This document shows, piece by piece, positions 46,419 through 55,161 of a stretch of DNA of 64,000 bases. The notes beneath the pieces are model-generated. The model ran no database searches, was not told where the DNA came from, and saw only the letters and a program-made list of their open reading frames with translations. How positions within the stretch are numbered: position 1 is the stretch's first letter; each line of letters opens with the position of its first letter. A program made the translations under genes and the position numbers. Source of the stretch: Dokdonella_A sp963775445 (GTDB taxonomy: Bacteria > Pseudomonadota > Gammaproteobacteria > Xanthomonadales > Rhodanobacteraceae); the NCBI GenBank assembly GCA_963775445.1, contig CAVZIT010000004.1:930001-994000 (forward strand), given 5' to 3'.

Positions 46419-47075
46419 TCAGCTTTCCCGCGTTTTAAGGCCGCTCTTCCACGCATAAACCGCCGCCTGCGTGCGATCGCTCACGCCGAGTTTGCCGAGC
46501 ACGTTGCTGACGTGCGTCTTGACGGTCTTCTCGCCGATGCCGAGGCGTTCGGCGATCGACTGATTGCTCATCCCTTCGGCCATCAGCGTCAGCACTTCGT
46601 GTTCGCGCTGGCTCAGGCTTTCGAGAATCCGGCTGCCCGTCGTCGTTCCGTCGCGTAGCGCCTCGACCAGCCGCGCAGCGACGCGCGGATGCAGCACGGC
46701 TTCTCCGCGCGCAGCCTTGCGCAGTGCATCGGCGAGCGCATCGGCGTCGACGTCCTTGAGCAGGCATGAAACCGCGCCGGCCTGCACCGCGGCGACGATC
46801 TGCTGGGCATCCTCGAACGAAGTCAACAACACCACCTGGGTACGTGGACTCGCGCTGCGGATCTTGCGGGTGGCTTCGATGCCGCCGCCTGGCATCACCA
46901 GATCGACCAAGGCGACATCGGGTGAATGTTCGACGCAAAGCTCAACCGCGCCGCTCGCATCCTCGGCTTCGCCCACGATGGCAAGATCCGTATGCGTTTC
47001 GAGAAATGCGCGGATGCCCTGGCGCACCAGCACGTGATCATCGGCGATGACGATGCGTATGGGTTGGTCGTTCAT
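46419..47075 (-). CDS. NarL/LuxR-family response regulator
   Basis: A 218-residue regulator. The receiver domain has IVIADDHVLVRQGIRAFLET, the phospho-acceptor in VALVDLVMPGGG and a switch Lys in SCLLKDVDADAL. The LuxR-type HTH has LSQREHEVLTLMAEGMSNQS and EKTVKTHVSNVLGKLGVSDR. ATG 47075 overlaps the kinase stop by four bases, marking a two-component operon with the upstream kinase. Confidence 0.95.
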   Translation of the reverse strand: MNDQPIRIVIADDHVLVRQGIRAFLETHTDLAIVGEAEDASGAVELCVEHSPDVALVDLVMPGGGIEATRKIRSASPRTQVVLLTSFEDAQQIVAAVQAGAVSCLLKDVDADALADALRKAARGEAVLHPRVAARLVEALRDGTTTGSRILESLSQREHEVLTLMAEGMSNQSIAERLGIGEKTVKTHVSNVLGKLGVSDRTQAAVYAWKSGLKTRES

Positions 47076-48525
47076 GCGTTGGAGTTCCGATCAAGGGCGA
47101 AACTTATGCTGACGGTCGTGCCGCGCCCGGGCGCGGCGTCGATCTCGAAATGCCCGCCGCGCAGCGCCTGGGCTCGCTCGCGCATGTTGTTGAGGCCCAT
47201 GCCGGCGCCCGCATCGCCGGGCAGGCCGCGACCATTATCGGCGATTGCCAGTCGTGCCCGATCCGCCCTGCGGCGGAGCGTGATCTCCACCCGCTGGGCG
47301 CCACTGTGCCGCAACACATTGGCCAGCGCCTCGTCAACGATGCGCAATAGCGACTCTTCGGTCCCCGCGGGCAGCGCAGGCAGATCGTCGAGCGAGAACG
47401 CCAAGGCCATGCCGCTGGTATGCGCCCAGTCGGTCGCGCGCGCGCGGATCCGATCCGCGAACGGCAGCTCGGCGTCGGAACCCTGCAACTCATCGAGGAT
47501 CTGCGCGAGTTCCTGCTGGATCTGATGCGTGAGGTGCTGCGCAAGATCGAGTCGCTGCGCAGCCGGCGTTTCACCGAGCAGCCGTCGCGCGGTCGCGAGT
47601 TGCAGGTTCAGCGCAAACGCCTTCTGCTTGACCGTATCGTGCAGATCGCGCGCGAGGCGCTGGCGCTCGGTCAGCGTCGCCAGTTGCGAGCGCGATCGCA
47701 ACAAGCCCTGCAGATCGAGAGCCATGCGATCGAGCACGGCCGACATGCGCCCGAGTTCGTCGCGCGACTTGTCGTCGATGCGGTCGGTGAAGTTGCCACG
47801 GCTCCATTCGGTCGCCGCGCGCGCGACGCGGTTGAGTCGGCGCGTCACCCAGGCGGCAAGAAAGAACGACGATGCAAGACCGAACAATATCAGGTACGCC
47901 AGCACGATCGGCCATTCGAAACTCACGTCGAGCAGGAACTTGCGCCACGGCAGCGGCAGGCGCAACTCGACGAACAGCAAGCCATCCAGATGGCCATCCG
48001 CCGCGCGCACCGGCGCGATCGCGCGACGGATCCTGTACGGGCTTTCGGTACCCTTGAGGACTACCGTTGCTCCCGTGCTCGCAATCGCGCGTCGGATCTC
48101 GGCAGGGATTCGGCAGATCGACCGTCCAGGCCGTTGTCCCGGGAGCGCGCGCGCGCAAATGGCCGTCCGCGTCGAGTACCGCGGCCACGAGTGGTTCGCG
48201 CGAAAGTTCCAGCAATACGTAGGAATCTTCCGGCGACAGATCCTTCGCGCGGTCGCTCGAGTCTGAGGATCCACGATTCGATCCAGGTTTGGAGGCTCGC
48301 CTGGGTTTCGTCCGGCGACTCGTGCGGCCAATGCCGCCCGAGTTCGGTGGCGGCCGCGGTCGTCGCGCGCGTCAACGTGCCGTTCTCGACGCCGTTCATG
48401 AATCGCTGGAATTCGAGGATCAGGATCGTCGACTCGACCAGAATCAGCGCCGGCAGCGAAAGCAGCACATAGAACAGCGCGAGCTTGAACATCAAGCCGC
48501 GAAGCTGCGGTCGAATCTCGGTCAT
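47072..48525 (-). pseudogene. Sensor histidine kinase (HisKA_3 type) read in three frames
   Basis: From ATG 48525 the first frame gives the N-terminus with a membrane helix (FKLALFYVLLSLPALILVES) down to about 48270. A second frame carries KDLSPEDSYVLLELSREPLV and ARAPGTTAWTVDLP to about 48105. A third frame runs from AEIRRAIASTGATVVL to the stop, with a helix, HAMP, the HisKA_3 site RQRLARDLHDTVKQKAFALN and HATPase (VLRHSGAQRVEI, DNGRGLP). Both junctions need removal of one base. If real, the kinase lacks a linked sensor; if sequencing error, it is intact at about 484 residues. It is coupled to the regulator gene (ATGA). Confidence 0.8.
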
Positions 48526-48599
48526 GCGTGGCGCGATGGACGAAAGCACAAGCATACCGGTTATATTGCCCGGTCCCGAATCGTGCGAATCCAGACCTC

Positions 48600-49085
48600 A
48601 TGCGTCGTATCGTGCAACGCCGCTCACCGATCCACGGCAACGGTGTATTCGCTGCTGTCGATCTGGCCGCCGGCATCGAACTGATCGAATACCGTGGCCG
48701 TCTGATCACCCACGCGCAGGCCGACCGCATGTATGCCGGCAACACCGATAGCGGCCACACGTTCCTGTTCACGCTCAACGAGCGCTATGTGATCGACGCC
48801 AACGTCGACGGCAACGTCGCGCGCTGGATCAATCACAGCTGCGCGCCCAATTGCGCTGCGGCAACCGAGGAAGCCGAAGACGGCAACCCGCGTCACGACC
48901 GCGTCGTCATCGAATCGTTGCGCGCCATCCGCGCCGGCGAGGAGCTCACCTATGATTACGGCATCACGCTGGGCGAGCGCGTGACGCCGACGCTCAAGCG
49001 CATCTGGGCATGCCACTGCGGCGCATCGAACTGCACCGGCACGATGTTGAAGCCCAAGCGCAAGCGTCGCACCACGCACTCTTGA
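48600..49085 (+). CDS. SET-domain protein with post-SET cysteines
   Basis: A 161-residue SET-domain lysine methyltransferase-like protein: RRSPIHGNGVFAAVDLAAGI, WINHSCAPNC, ELTYDYGITLG and the post-SET zinc cysteines ACHCGASNCTGTML. Bacterial SET proteins methylate chromatin-like or ribosomal targets; the target here is unknown. ATG 48600 gives the usual short N-terminus. It is divergent from the histidine kinase, with about 75 bases between. Confidence 0.92.
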   Translation: MRRIVQRRSPIHGNGVFAAVDLAAGIELIEYRGRLITHAQADRMYAGNTDSGHTFLFTLNERYVIDANVDGNVARWINHSCAPNCAAATEEAEDGNPRHDRVVIESLRAIRAGEELTYDYGITLGERVTPTLKRIWACHCGASNCTGTMLKPKRKRRTTHS

Positions 49086-49110
49086 CCGGCCCGATTCATC
49101 CGGTCATTCC

Positions 49111-49130
49111 CGTTCACCCTGAGCGTCGCG
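49111..49130. repeat. Dispersed palindromic repeat, partial copy 3
   Basis: CGTTCACCCTGAGCGTCGCG, one half of the element found at 46.3, 52.2 and 63.1 kb. Confidence 0.6.
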
Positions 49131-49247
49131 CCGCCTAATCTGTCCTCAGTTTATTGAAGGGCCGGCTGGAGAATTCAGTTGTTGCAGAGTAAGGTGGCGT
49201 TGTTGCACGGACCGCACGCAACCGCGCTCACCGGCGGGAGGATCGAG

Positions 49248-49418
49248 GTGAAGATCGCAATGGACTCAACGCAGCAATCTGCTCGGCGCCCGTGGGCAAC
49301 GCGGCTAATCGGATGCTGCAACCCGCCGCCGCGCACCGCGCATGCGCGCCTCGAAGCCTTGCAAGCACGGCACCGGCGCACGCTGGATCGCGAACGCGGC
49401 CCTCCGATTTTCTCCTGA
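49248..49418 (+). CDS. Small ORF, first gene of secreted-protein unit A
   Basis: A 56-residue ORF starting with GTG 49248 behind GGGAGG, ending 71 bases before the G1-like gene. Its C-terminus HARLEALQARHRRTLDRERG and PPIFS matches the small ORF of unit B with mostly synonymous base changes. That supports a translated peptide rather than only a conserved leader. There is no known family; a helical, basic peptide is predicted. Confidence 0.5.
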   Translation: MKIAMDSTQQSARRPWATRLIGCCNPPPRTAHARLEALQARHRRTLDRERGPPIFS

Positions 49419-49489
49419 TTACGCTCGATACGACGTGTCGCATACGCTTGCGACGATTTTGCATTCATCGACGTCTTGGGGGAATAACC

Positions 49490-50650
49490 ATGAAATCATT
49501 TCGCAAATTGAATCCAATATCGCTTGGCTCGGCTCGGCTCGGCTCGGCTCGGCTCGGCGTAGGTCTCGTTGCGTGCCTGCTAGGCGGAGTTGCCCACGCT
49601 GGTAACAAGCAATCTGAGCCTGTAGACCTTGACCCCTCGCAATTCACCGCGCTCGCGGACGGCATCCCACATCCGACTGTCGGCTGCGACGGCGCCAGAG
49701 TGCTGACGCCACGGCCAGGTACGCAGTTTGCGGACCCGATCCAAGACCTGCCTGAGTCGGTGACTTCGTTTTACGCCAAGGCGGCGAATTTGGACGTCAC
49801 CTGGGCCGATTCGATCCACTGCTCGCACAGCGGCATCGTGCATTGGCCGGGAGAGTCGGCGCCGGATGGAGGCGGCGGCGAATCCATCGACACCGTTCAC
49901 GTCAACACCGCTTGGTCGGGCTACCAGATCGACAATCTCGCGCACTATGTCCAGTCAGGCTGGACCATCCCGACCGTCGTCAATCCTCCGATCGGACACC
50001 GCTACTCAACCAGTGGCTATGATTCTTCAATCTGGGCCGGCATGGGCGGTGGCCATTACAATTATCCGTCGGACTTGCCGCTGATCCAGGCCGGCTCGTC
50101 ACAATATCTGTCAGCCTACCCTGTCACCGCGACCTACTACTTCTGGTACGAAATCGTCGGCGGTTCCGCGCCGACGCCGGGGGAAGTCCAGGTCAGCCCG
50201 CCGGTAGCACATCCGGGTGACGATGTCGGAACTATTTCGATCTGGTTCGAGGATACGCACAGCACTGAATTCGGAATCTGCGACTTTTCCGATTCCTCAC
50301 CGCCAGGCGGCTGTGCCCAGATTGAGTGGAACTGCCCGGACGACGGTCACTGTTCGGAGGCGCCCGGCGCCGCCACGACCGAATGGATGGTCGAAGCACC
50401 GTACAACGGGCTGCAGAACCGGCCGCTGGCCGATTTCGGCCTCGTCAACTTCTATAACGGCTGCTGGTCCGCGACCAGCGACGCGGCTACGTGCTACGCG
50501 ATTTCCGAGCCAGGCGTCACCGTTCCGGTGCCGTGGTCGATTCAGCAAAACGTGTTCAACATTCCCCAGACTCTCGCGACAGCCGGCCAGATCACCTTGG
50601 GCAGCAGCTTCACCGATACTTACCACTTGCCATCCAATCCCAACAACTGA
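49490..50650 (+). CDS. G1 (eqolisin)-like secreted glutamic peptidase, copy A
   Basis: A 386-residue exported protein. The signal peptide contains GSARLGSARLG encoded by a six-unit GGCTC tract and ends VAHAG. The body matches the G1 peptidase pattern: SGYQIDNLAHYVQSGWTIPT, WAGMGGG, PLIQAGSSQ with a candidate catalytic Gln, YYFWYEIVGG, and TTEWMVEAPY with the candidate catalytic Glu, then LADFGLVNFYNGCW. G1 enzymes are acid peptidases known mainly from fungi, with bacterial relatives. GGGGGAATAACC precedes the ATG. Expression may be phase variable. Confidence 0.75.
   Translation: MKSFRKLNPISLGSARLGSARLGVGLVACLLGGVAHAGNKQSEPVDLDPSQFTALADGIPHPTVGCDGARVLTPRPGTQFADPIQDLPESVTSFYAKAANLDVTWADSIHCSHSGIVHWPGESAPDGGGGESIDTVHVNTAWSGYQIDNLAHYVQSGWTIPTVVNPPIGHRYSTSGYDSSIWAGMGGGHYNYPSDLPLIQAGSSQYLSAYPVTATYYFWYEIVGGSAPTPGEVQVSPPVAHPGDDVGTISIWFEDTHSTEFGICDFSDSSPPGGCAQIEWNCPDDGHCSEAPGAATTEWMVEAPYNGLQNRPLADFGLVNFYNGCWSATSDAATCYAISEPGVTVPVPWSIQQNVFNIPQTLATAGQITLGSSFTDTYHLPSNPNN
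49526..49555 (+). repeat. (GGCTC)6 pentanucleotide tract in signal-peptide codons
   Basis: Six perfect GGCTC units start 36 bases after the ATG of the copy A peptidase gene. One unit lost or gained changes the reading frame. Confidence 0.95.
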
Positions 50651-50678
50651 CCGCGCATTTTCGATGGAGGACGAAATC

Positions 50679-51956
50679 ATGATCAAGACCAAAAAACGTG
50701 CAATGCTGCCTCTGGGGCGCGGCACCAAAGTTGCCCTACGGAACACCTTGCTGCTCGCGCTGGCGCTGCCCTGCGCCTTAATGGCGTCCCGCGCCGAGGC
50801 GGTATATTCGTTCGTCTTGACCACCACCGCCAACCCGGTGCAAGTCGGTCAGGAAGTGGAACTGACTGCGACCTTGACCGATACCGTGGAGCCGCCCGAC
50901 CCTGGATTGGTGCTGCAGATTTATGGCCCCGGACCAGGCCCGCTAGGCAGTCCACTGTGTGCGAGTGTGCCGGTAACCTTCATCGCCCCCGCGACGATCG
51001 TTGCACGGTGCATCATTAGCTTTGATACGAGCGGTGCGCTTTACGTCATTGCGGCTTACAACAACTTTCTGGAAAGCAATAATGTCATCTTGCTGAACGT
51101 CACCGATCCGGTTCCCTTCGACGCCAACCAGTTTGCCCTGACGGGTTCATGGTACAACCCGGCCACGTCAGGCCAAGGCCTCGAACTTGCGGTCTACCCG
51201 GATGGCATCGCCGATGGACAGAGTTTCCTGTTCGGTGGCTGGTTTACCTACGATGATGCGGGCAATCCGCAGTGGGTTACGCTGCAGGGCAATCTCGCGG
51301 ACAGTCATGGCTCGTCGTACGATCTTGGCATCTACCTCAACCGGGGCGGCAATTTCGATGCGCCGCCAGCCACGATGCCCGAAGCCGACGGAACCGCGAC
51401 GCTGACGTTCTACGACTGCACTCATGCCACGCTCGCGTTCAACTACCTTGATGGCCGCACCGGCACGATCCCGTATGTGCGTCTGACCAGCCCGAGCGGT
51501 TGCACCACGGCTGTACCAGCGGACGTACCAATGCCGCTGCCGGCCGATTACAACGATGTGCTGCATTCGGGCGAATGGTACGACCCGGCGACCTCGGGTC
51601 AGGGCCTGTCGGTGGATATCGTGCCCTCGCAATCGACGTTCTTCGCGGCGTGGTACACGTTCGCGCCGGCATTCGAAGGCCTGACCGGCGTCGATGGACA
51701 ACGCTGGTTCACGCTTCAATCGAACGACTACACGCCGGGCGATCTGACGCTGACCGATGTGCCGATCACGGTAACGAGCGGTGGCGTGTTCAACACGCCG
51801 AGCGACGTGACGCGCGAAGTGGTCGGCACGGCGAATGTCACATTCACCTCGTGCAGCACCATGACGCTCGATTACAACTTCACCGAAGGCGAATTTGCCG
51901 GCCTATCCGGATCGATCGACGAGATCAATCCGGCGCCGCCGGCGGGATGCGAATAG
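50679..51956 (+). CDS. Secreted WYNPATSGQG-repeat protein, copy A
   Basis: A 425-residue exported protein. A twin-basic N-terminus and signal peptide end near RAEAV. An Ig-like domain follows (TTANPVQVGQEVELTATLTD), then two repeats headed GSWYNPATSGQGLELAVYPD and GEWYDPATSGQGLSVDIVPS, each with beta-rich, W/Y-rich sequence and one cysteine pair. Proteins with such repeats are common in Xanthomonadales and related groups, with unknown function. ATG 50679 has GGAGG eight bases upstream. It follows the G1-like gene by 28 bases. Confidence 0.78.
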   Translation: MIKTKKRAMLPLGRGTKVALRNTLLLALALPCALMASRAEAVYSFVLTTTANPVQVGQEVELTATLTDTVEPPDPGLVLQIYGPGPGPLGSPLCASVPVTFIAPATIVARCIISFDTSGALYVIAAYNNFLESNNVILLNVTDPVPFDANQFALTGSWYNPATSGQGLELAVYPDGIADGQSFLFGGWFTYDDAGNPQWVTLQGNLADSHGSSYDLGIYLNRGGNFDAPPATMPEADGTATLTFYDCTHATLAFNYLDGRTGTIPYVRLTSPSGCTTAVPADVPMPLPADYNDVLHSGEWYDPATSGQGLSVDIVPSQSTFFAAWYTFAPAFEGLTGVDGQRWFTLQSNDYTPGDLTLTDVPITVTSGGVFNTPSDVTREVVGTANVTFTSCSTMTLDYNFTEGEFAGLSGSIDEINPAPPAGCE

Positions 51957-52105
51957 GCAACGGCGCGCGCCCGGAGCCAGCATTCCGGGCGCGCGCTTTA
52001 TTTAGCCGCAAGCGAACAACGAATGCTGTTGGTGCTGGGCCCTTCGACTTCCTTGGCCTGAACGTAGGCCGAAGTAAAAGGGGTCGGTCGACGCAACGCC
52101 AACAC

Positions 52106-52149
52106 TTCGACTTCGCTCGCTTGCGCGAGCTACGCTCAGTGCGAACGGT
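52106..52149. repeat. Dispersed palindromic repeat, copy 4
   Basis: TTCGACTTCGCTCG...GCTACGCTCAGTGCGAACGG, one orientation of the element. Confidence 0.75.
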
Positions 52150-52205
52150 GAGGGAAATTCGCTCGCTCCACCCGAACGCCCGAAGTAGCCCCATTTCCGT
52201 TCGCC

Positions 52206-52254
52206 CGTTCCATTCCCCCTGAGCGTAGGCCCGAAGGGCCGGAGTCGAAGGGCA
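52206..52254. repeat. Dispersed palindromic repeat, copy 5
   Basis: CCCTGAGCGTAGGCCCGAAG followed by GGCCGGAGTCGAAGGGCA, nearly identical to the left half at 46.3 kb. Confidence 0.8.
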
Positions 52255-52409
52255 TGTCGCGCGACGTATCGGCACTGCGACGTTGTCGCAAATCGAGCGC
52301 CATTTGGCCATCCATCGAATTTCCATACAGTTCAGCGTGACCGGAGTAACGTTCGACACGTTCACTGCCGCGCATGCGGCAGCGCTCACCGAAGGAAGGA
52401 TTCGAGGTG

Positions 52410-52586
52410 ATGAACGCATCAGGTCCAACGCAATCGCTTGCTCGCCTCTGGGTCTCTGCCTGCCGGAAAGCCCCGATCAGTTGCTGCAAGCTGCTCTCTC
52501 GCATCACGCACGCGCGCCTCGAAGCCCTGCAAGCGCGACACGCGCGCATGCTGGACCGCGAACGCGGCCCTCCGGTTTTCTCCTGA
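52410..52586 (+). CDS. Small ORF, first gene of secreted-protein unit B
   Basis: A 58-residue ORF starting at ATG 52410 (or GTG 52407) behind GAAGGAAGG, ending 70 bases before the unit B peptidase gene. Its C-terminus HARLEALQARHARMLDRERG and PPVFS matches unit A. The N-terminal half is diverged but keeps a CC pair. The function is unknown. Confidence 0.5.
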   Translation: MNASGPTQSLARLWVSACRKAPISCCKLLSRITHARLEALQARHARMLDRERGPPVFS

Positions 52587-52656
52587 TTACGCTCGATACG
52601 AAGTGTCGCACACGCTTGCGACGATTTTGCATTCATCGACGTCTTGGAGAATAACC

Positions 52657-53820
52657 ATGAAATCATTTCGCAAATTGAATCGTATATCGGCTCGGCTCGG
52701 CTCGGCTCGGCTCGGCGTAACCGTGGCTGCTTGTCTGCTGGTCGGAGTTGCACACGCCGGTAACAAGAAGTCCGAACCGGCGAACCTTGACCCCTCGCAA
52801 TTCACCGCGCTGGCGGACGGCATCCCGCATCCGACCGTAGGCTGCGATGGCGCGGTGGTGCTGACGCCGCGGCCCGGCACCGAGTTCGCCGATCCGCTCG
52901 GCAACGTCCCCGATTCGGCGACCTCGTTTTACGCCAAAGCCGCGAGTCTGCACATGAAGTGGGCCTCGACGATGCATTGCACGCACACCGGCGATACGGA
53001 TTGGCCCGTTTCCGACCAAGGCGAGGATGTCAACCCGGATTCGGGTACCCAACTTTCAACGGCTTACTCTGGTTATCGGATCGACAAGACCTCCGAATAC
53101 GTTCAATCCGGCTGGACGATTCCGACAGTGGTCAATCCGCCCTTCGGCTCCCGCTATGGAGATAACGGCTATTACGCCTCATCGACCTGGGCCGGTATCG
53201 GAGGTGGTCCTTCCAACGCGCTTGGAGATCTGCCTCTAATCCAGGCCGGATCAAGGCAGAATTTCACAGCACCCAATACCGCCGAATACTACTTCTGGTG
53301 GGAGATCGTGGGTGGCCCGAGCGAGTCGGGCGAGGTCAGGTTCGACACGCCACCGGTCGCGCATCCTGGCGACGATGTGGGTGCCACAGTGTTCTGGTTC
53401 CCGGACACGGACAATACCGAGTTCGGCATCTGCGATTTTACCGACGCCAACCCGCCGCCTTATGGCTGCGTGCAGATGGAACTGGTCTGCGACCATGTCC
53501 ATCATCCAGAAAAATGCACGGCACAACCGGGCGGCAACACCACCGAGTGGATCGTCGAAGCACCAAGCCCCGGCTACGGCAATTATCCGCTGGCGGATTT
53601 CGGCGAGGTCAATTTCTACAACGGCTGCTGGGCCGCCACGCTAGTGAACGGCGTACCGAGCAATTGCCAGGCGATCTCGGTACCCGGAGTGACCTCGCCC
53701 ACCGCTTACTTACTGCACCAGTTTGTTTTCGGCCGCTACCAAATACTCGCCTCGCCTGGCGGGATTTCCTCGGGCAGCAGCTTCACCGATCTCTACCAAC
53801 TGCCGAGCAACGGCAACTGA
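52657..53820 (+). CDS. G1 (eqolisin)-like secreted glutamic peptidase, copy B
   Basis: A 387-residue paralogue of copy A. The signal peptide contains SARLGSARLG from a five-unit GGCTC tract and ends VAHAG. Conserved blocks are SGYRIDKTSEYVQSGWTIPT, WAGIGGG, PLIQAGSRQ with a candidate Gln, YYFWWEIVGG, TTEWIVEAPS with a candidate Glu, and LADFGEVNFYNGCW. Cysteine positions are shared with copy A, suggesting disulfides. GGAGAATAACC precedes the ATG, and the 5' leader is nearly the same as in copy A. Confidence 0.75.
   Translation: MKSFRKLNRISARLGSARLGVTVAACLLVGVAHAGNKKSEPANLDPSQFTALADGIPHPTVGCDGAVVLTPRPGTEFADPLGNVPDSATSFYAKAASLHMKWASTMHCTHTGDTDWPVSDQGEDVNPDSGTQLSTAYSGYRIDKTSEYVQSGWTIPTVVNPPFGSRYGDNGYYASSTWAGIGGGPSNALGDLPLIQAGSRQNFTAPNTAEYYFWWEIVGGPSESGEVRFDTPPVAHPGDDVGATVFWFPDTDNTEFGICDFTDANPPPYGCVQMELVCDHVHHPEKCTAQPGGNTTEWIVEAPSPGYGNYPLADFGEVNFYNGCWAATLVNGVPSNCQAISVPGVTSPTAYLLHQFVFGRYQILASPGGISSGSSFTDLYQLPSNGN
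52689..52713 (+). repeat. (GGCTC)5 pentanucleotide tract in signal-peptide codons
   Basis: Five perfect GGCTC units begin 32 bases after the ATG of the copy B peptidase gene. Copy A has six units plus four extra bases, so both are in frame as sequenced. Confidence 0.95.
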
Positions 53821-53859
53821 ATCTTGTGAATTTCGGCTCGTCTGATCGGAGGTATCGCT

Positions 53860-55161
53860 ATGTCCATATATTGCAAACACCCACTTGGATCGCTTCAACC
53901 CGAAAGCATACTATCGGTGCCGCGCAGAATGCGTTTTCCGCGCTGCATTTTGCCTGTCGCTTTGGCGGTTTTCTGTTCGGGTGCATATGCCGACGACTTC
54001 TCATTTACCTTGGATAGCACAGCAAACACACTCCAAGTCGGTCAGGCAGTCGATCTGCTTGCGACAATCGGTGCCGGATTTCAGCCTTTTGTGGATATTT
54101 ATTTCTACGAGGCTAGCGGATCAGGGCCTTACGGGGATCCGTTATGCATCAATGTCCCAGTAAGCGCATTGGGGTCATCCGGTATTGCGCATTGCGTCGC
54201 GACATTTGAAACGCCGGGAATCCATGACGTCGAGGCTATCTTTGATCCCTATGCGGGCGCTCCGGGTCAGAATATTCCAACATCAAATGACATTCTGCTA
54301 AACGTTACAGACCCAATTCCCTTCGACGCCAACCAGTTTGCGTTGACCGGCTCGTGGTTCAACCCCGCAACCTCGGGCCAGGGCCTCGAACTCGCGGTCT
54401 ACCCGGATGGCATCGCGGATGGACAGAGCTTCCTGTTCGGCGGGTGGTTTACCTACGACGATGCGGGTAATGCGCAGTGGGTGACGGTGCAGGGTAGTCT
54501 CGCGGACAGCCATGGCTCGTCGTATGACCTCGGCATCTACCTCAACCGCGACGGCAATTTCGATGCGCCGCCCGCCACGATGCCCGAAGCCGACGGCACC
54601 GCGACGCTGACGTTCTACGACTGCACCCATGCCACGCTCGCGTTCAACTACCTTGATGGCCGCACCGGCACAATTCCGTATGTGCGCCTGACCAGCCCGA
54701 CCGGTTGCAGCACAGTCGTACCGGCCGAGGCGCCGATGCCGATGCCGGCGAATTACAACGACGTGCTGCATTCGGGCGAATGGTACGACCCGGCGACCTC
54801 GGGTCAGGGCCTGTCGGTGGATATCGTGCCATCGCAATCGACGTTCTTCGCGGCCTGGTACACGTTCGCACCGGCATTCGAAGGCCTGACCGGCGTCGAT
54901 GGACAACGCTGGTTCACGCTTCAATCGAACGACTACACGCCGGGCGATCTGACGCTGACCGATGTGCCGATCACGGTAACGAGCGGTGGCGTGTTCAACA
55001 CGCCGAGCGACGTGACGCGCGAAGTGGTCGGCACGGCGAATGTCACATTCACCTCGTGCAGCACCATGACGCTCGATTACAACTTCACCGAAGGCGAATT
55101 TGCCGGCCTATCCGGATCGATCGACGAGATCAATCCGGCGCCGCCGGCGGGATGCGAATAG
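53860..55161 (+). CDS. Secreted WYNPATSGQG-repeat protein, copy B
   Basis: A 433-residue paralogue of copy A. The N-terminal Ig-like part is diverged (STANTLQVGQAVDLLATIGA), while the two repeats (GSWFNPATSGQGLELAVYPD, GEWYDPATSGQGLSVDIVPS) are nearly the same and the last 310 bases including the stop are identical. ATG 53860 has GGAGG eight bases upstream but gives an unusual 23-residue extension before a normal signal peptide that starts MRFPRCILPVALAVFCSG (ATG 53929). It follows the copy B peptidase by 39 bases. Confidence 0.76.
   Translation: MSIYCKHPLGSLQPESILSVPRRMRFPRCILPVALAVFCSGAYADDFSFTLDSTANTLQVGQAVDLLATIGAGFQPFVDIYFYEASGSGPYGDPLCINVPVSALGSSGIAHCVATFETPGIHDVEAIFDPYAGAPGQNIPTSNDILLNVTDPIPFDANQFALTGSWFNPATSGQGLELAVYPDGIADGQSFLFGGWFTYDDAGNAQWVTVQGSLADSHGSSYDLGIYLNRDGNFDAPPATMPEADGTATLTFYDCTHATLAFNYLDGRTGTIPYVRLTSPTGCSTVVPAEAPMPMPANYNDVLHSGEWYDPATSGQGLSVDIVPSQSTFFAAWYTFAPAFEGLTGVDGQRWFTLQSNDYTPGDLTLTDVPITVTSGGVFNTPSDVTREVVGTANVTFTSCSTMTLDYNFTEGEFAGLSGSIDEINPAPPAGCE

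Larger units (their letters stand above)
51957..52406. other. Spacer between units A and B
   Basis: 450 bases without a recognised gene. It carries two copies of the dispersed palindromic repeat (52106-52149, 52206-52254) and the leader of unit B. Confidence 0.6.

Noticed and set aside
49292..49489. N-terminal extension of the copy A peptidase
   Set aside because: The frame is open upstream, but the matching region of copy B is in a different frame, and both have a ribosome site and signal peptide at the MKSF start.
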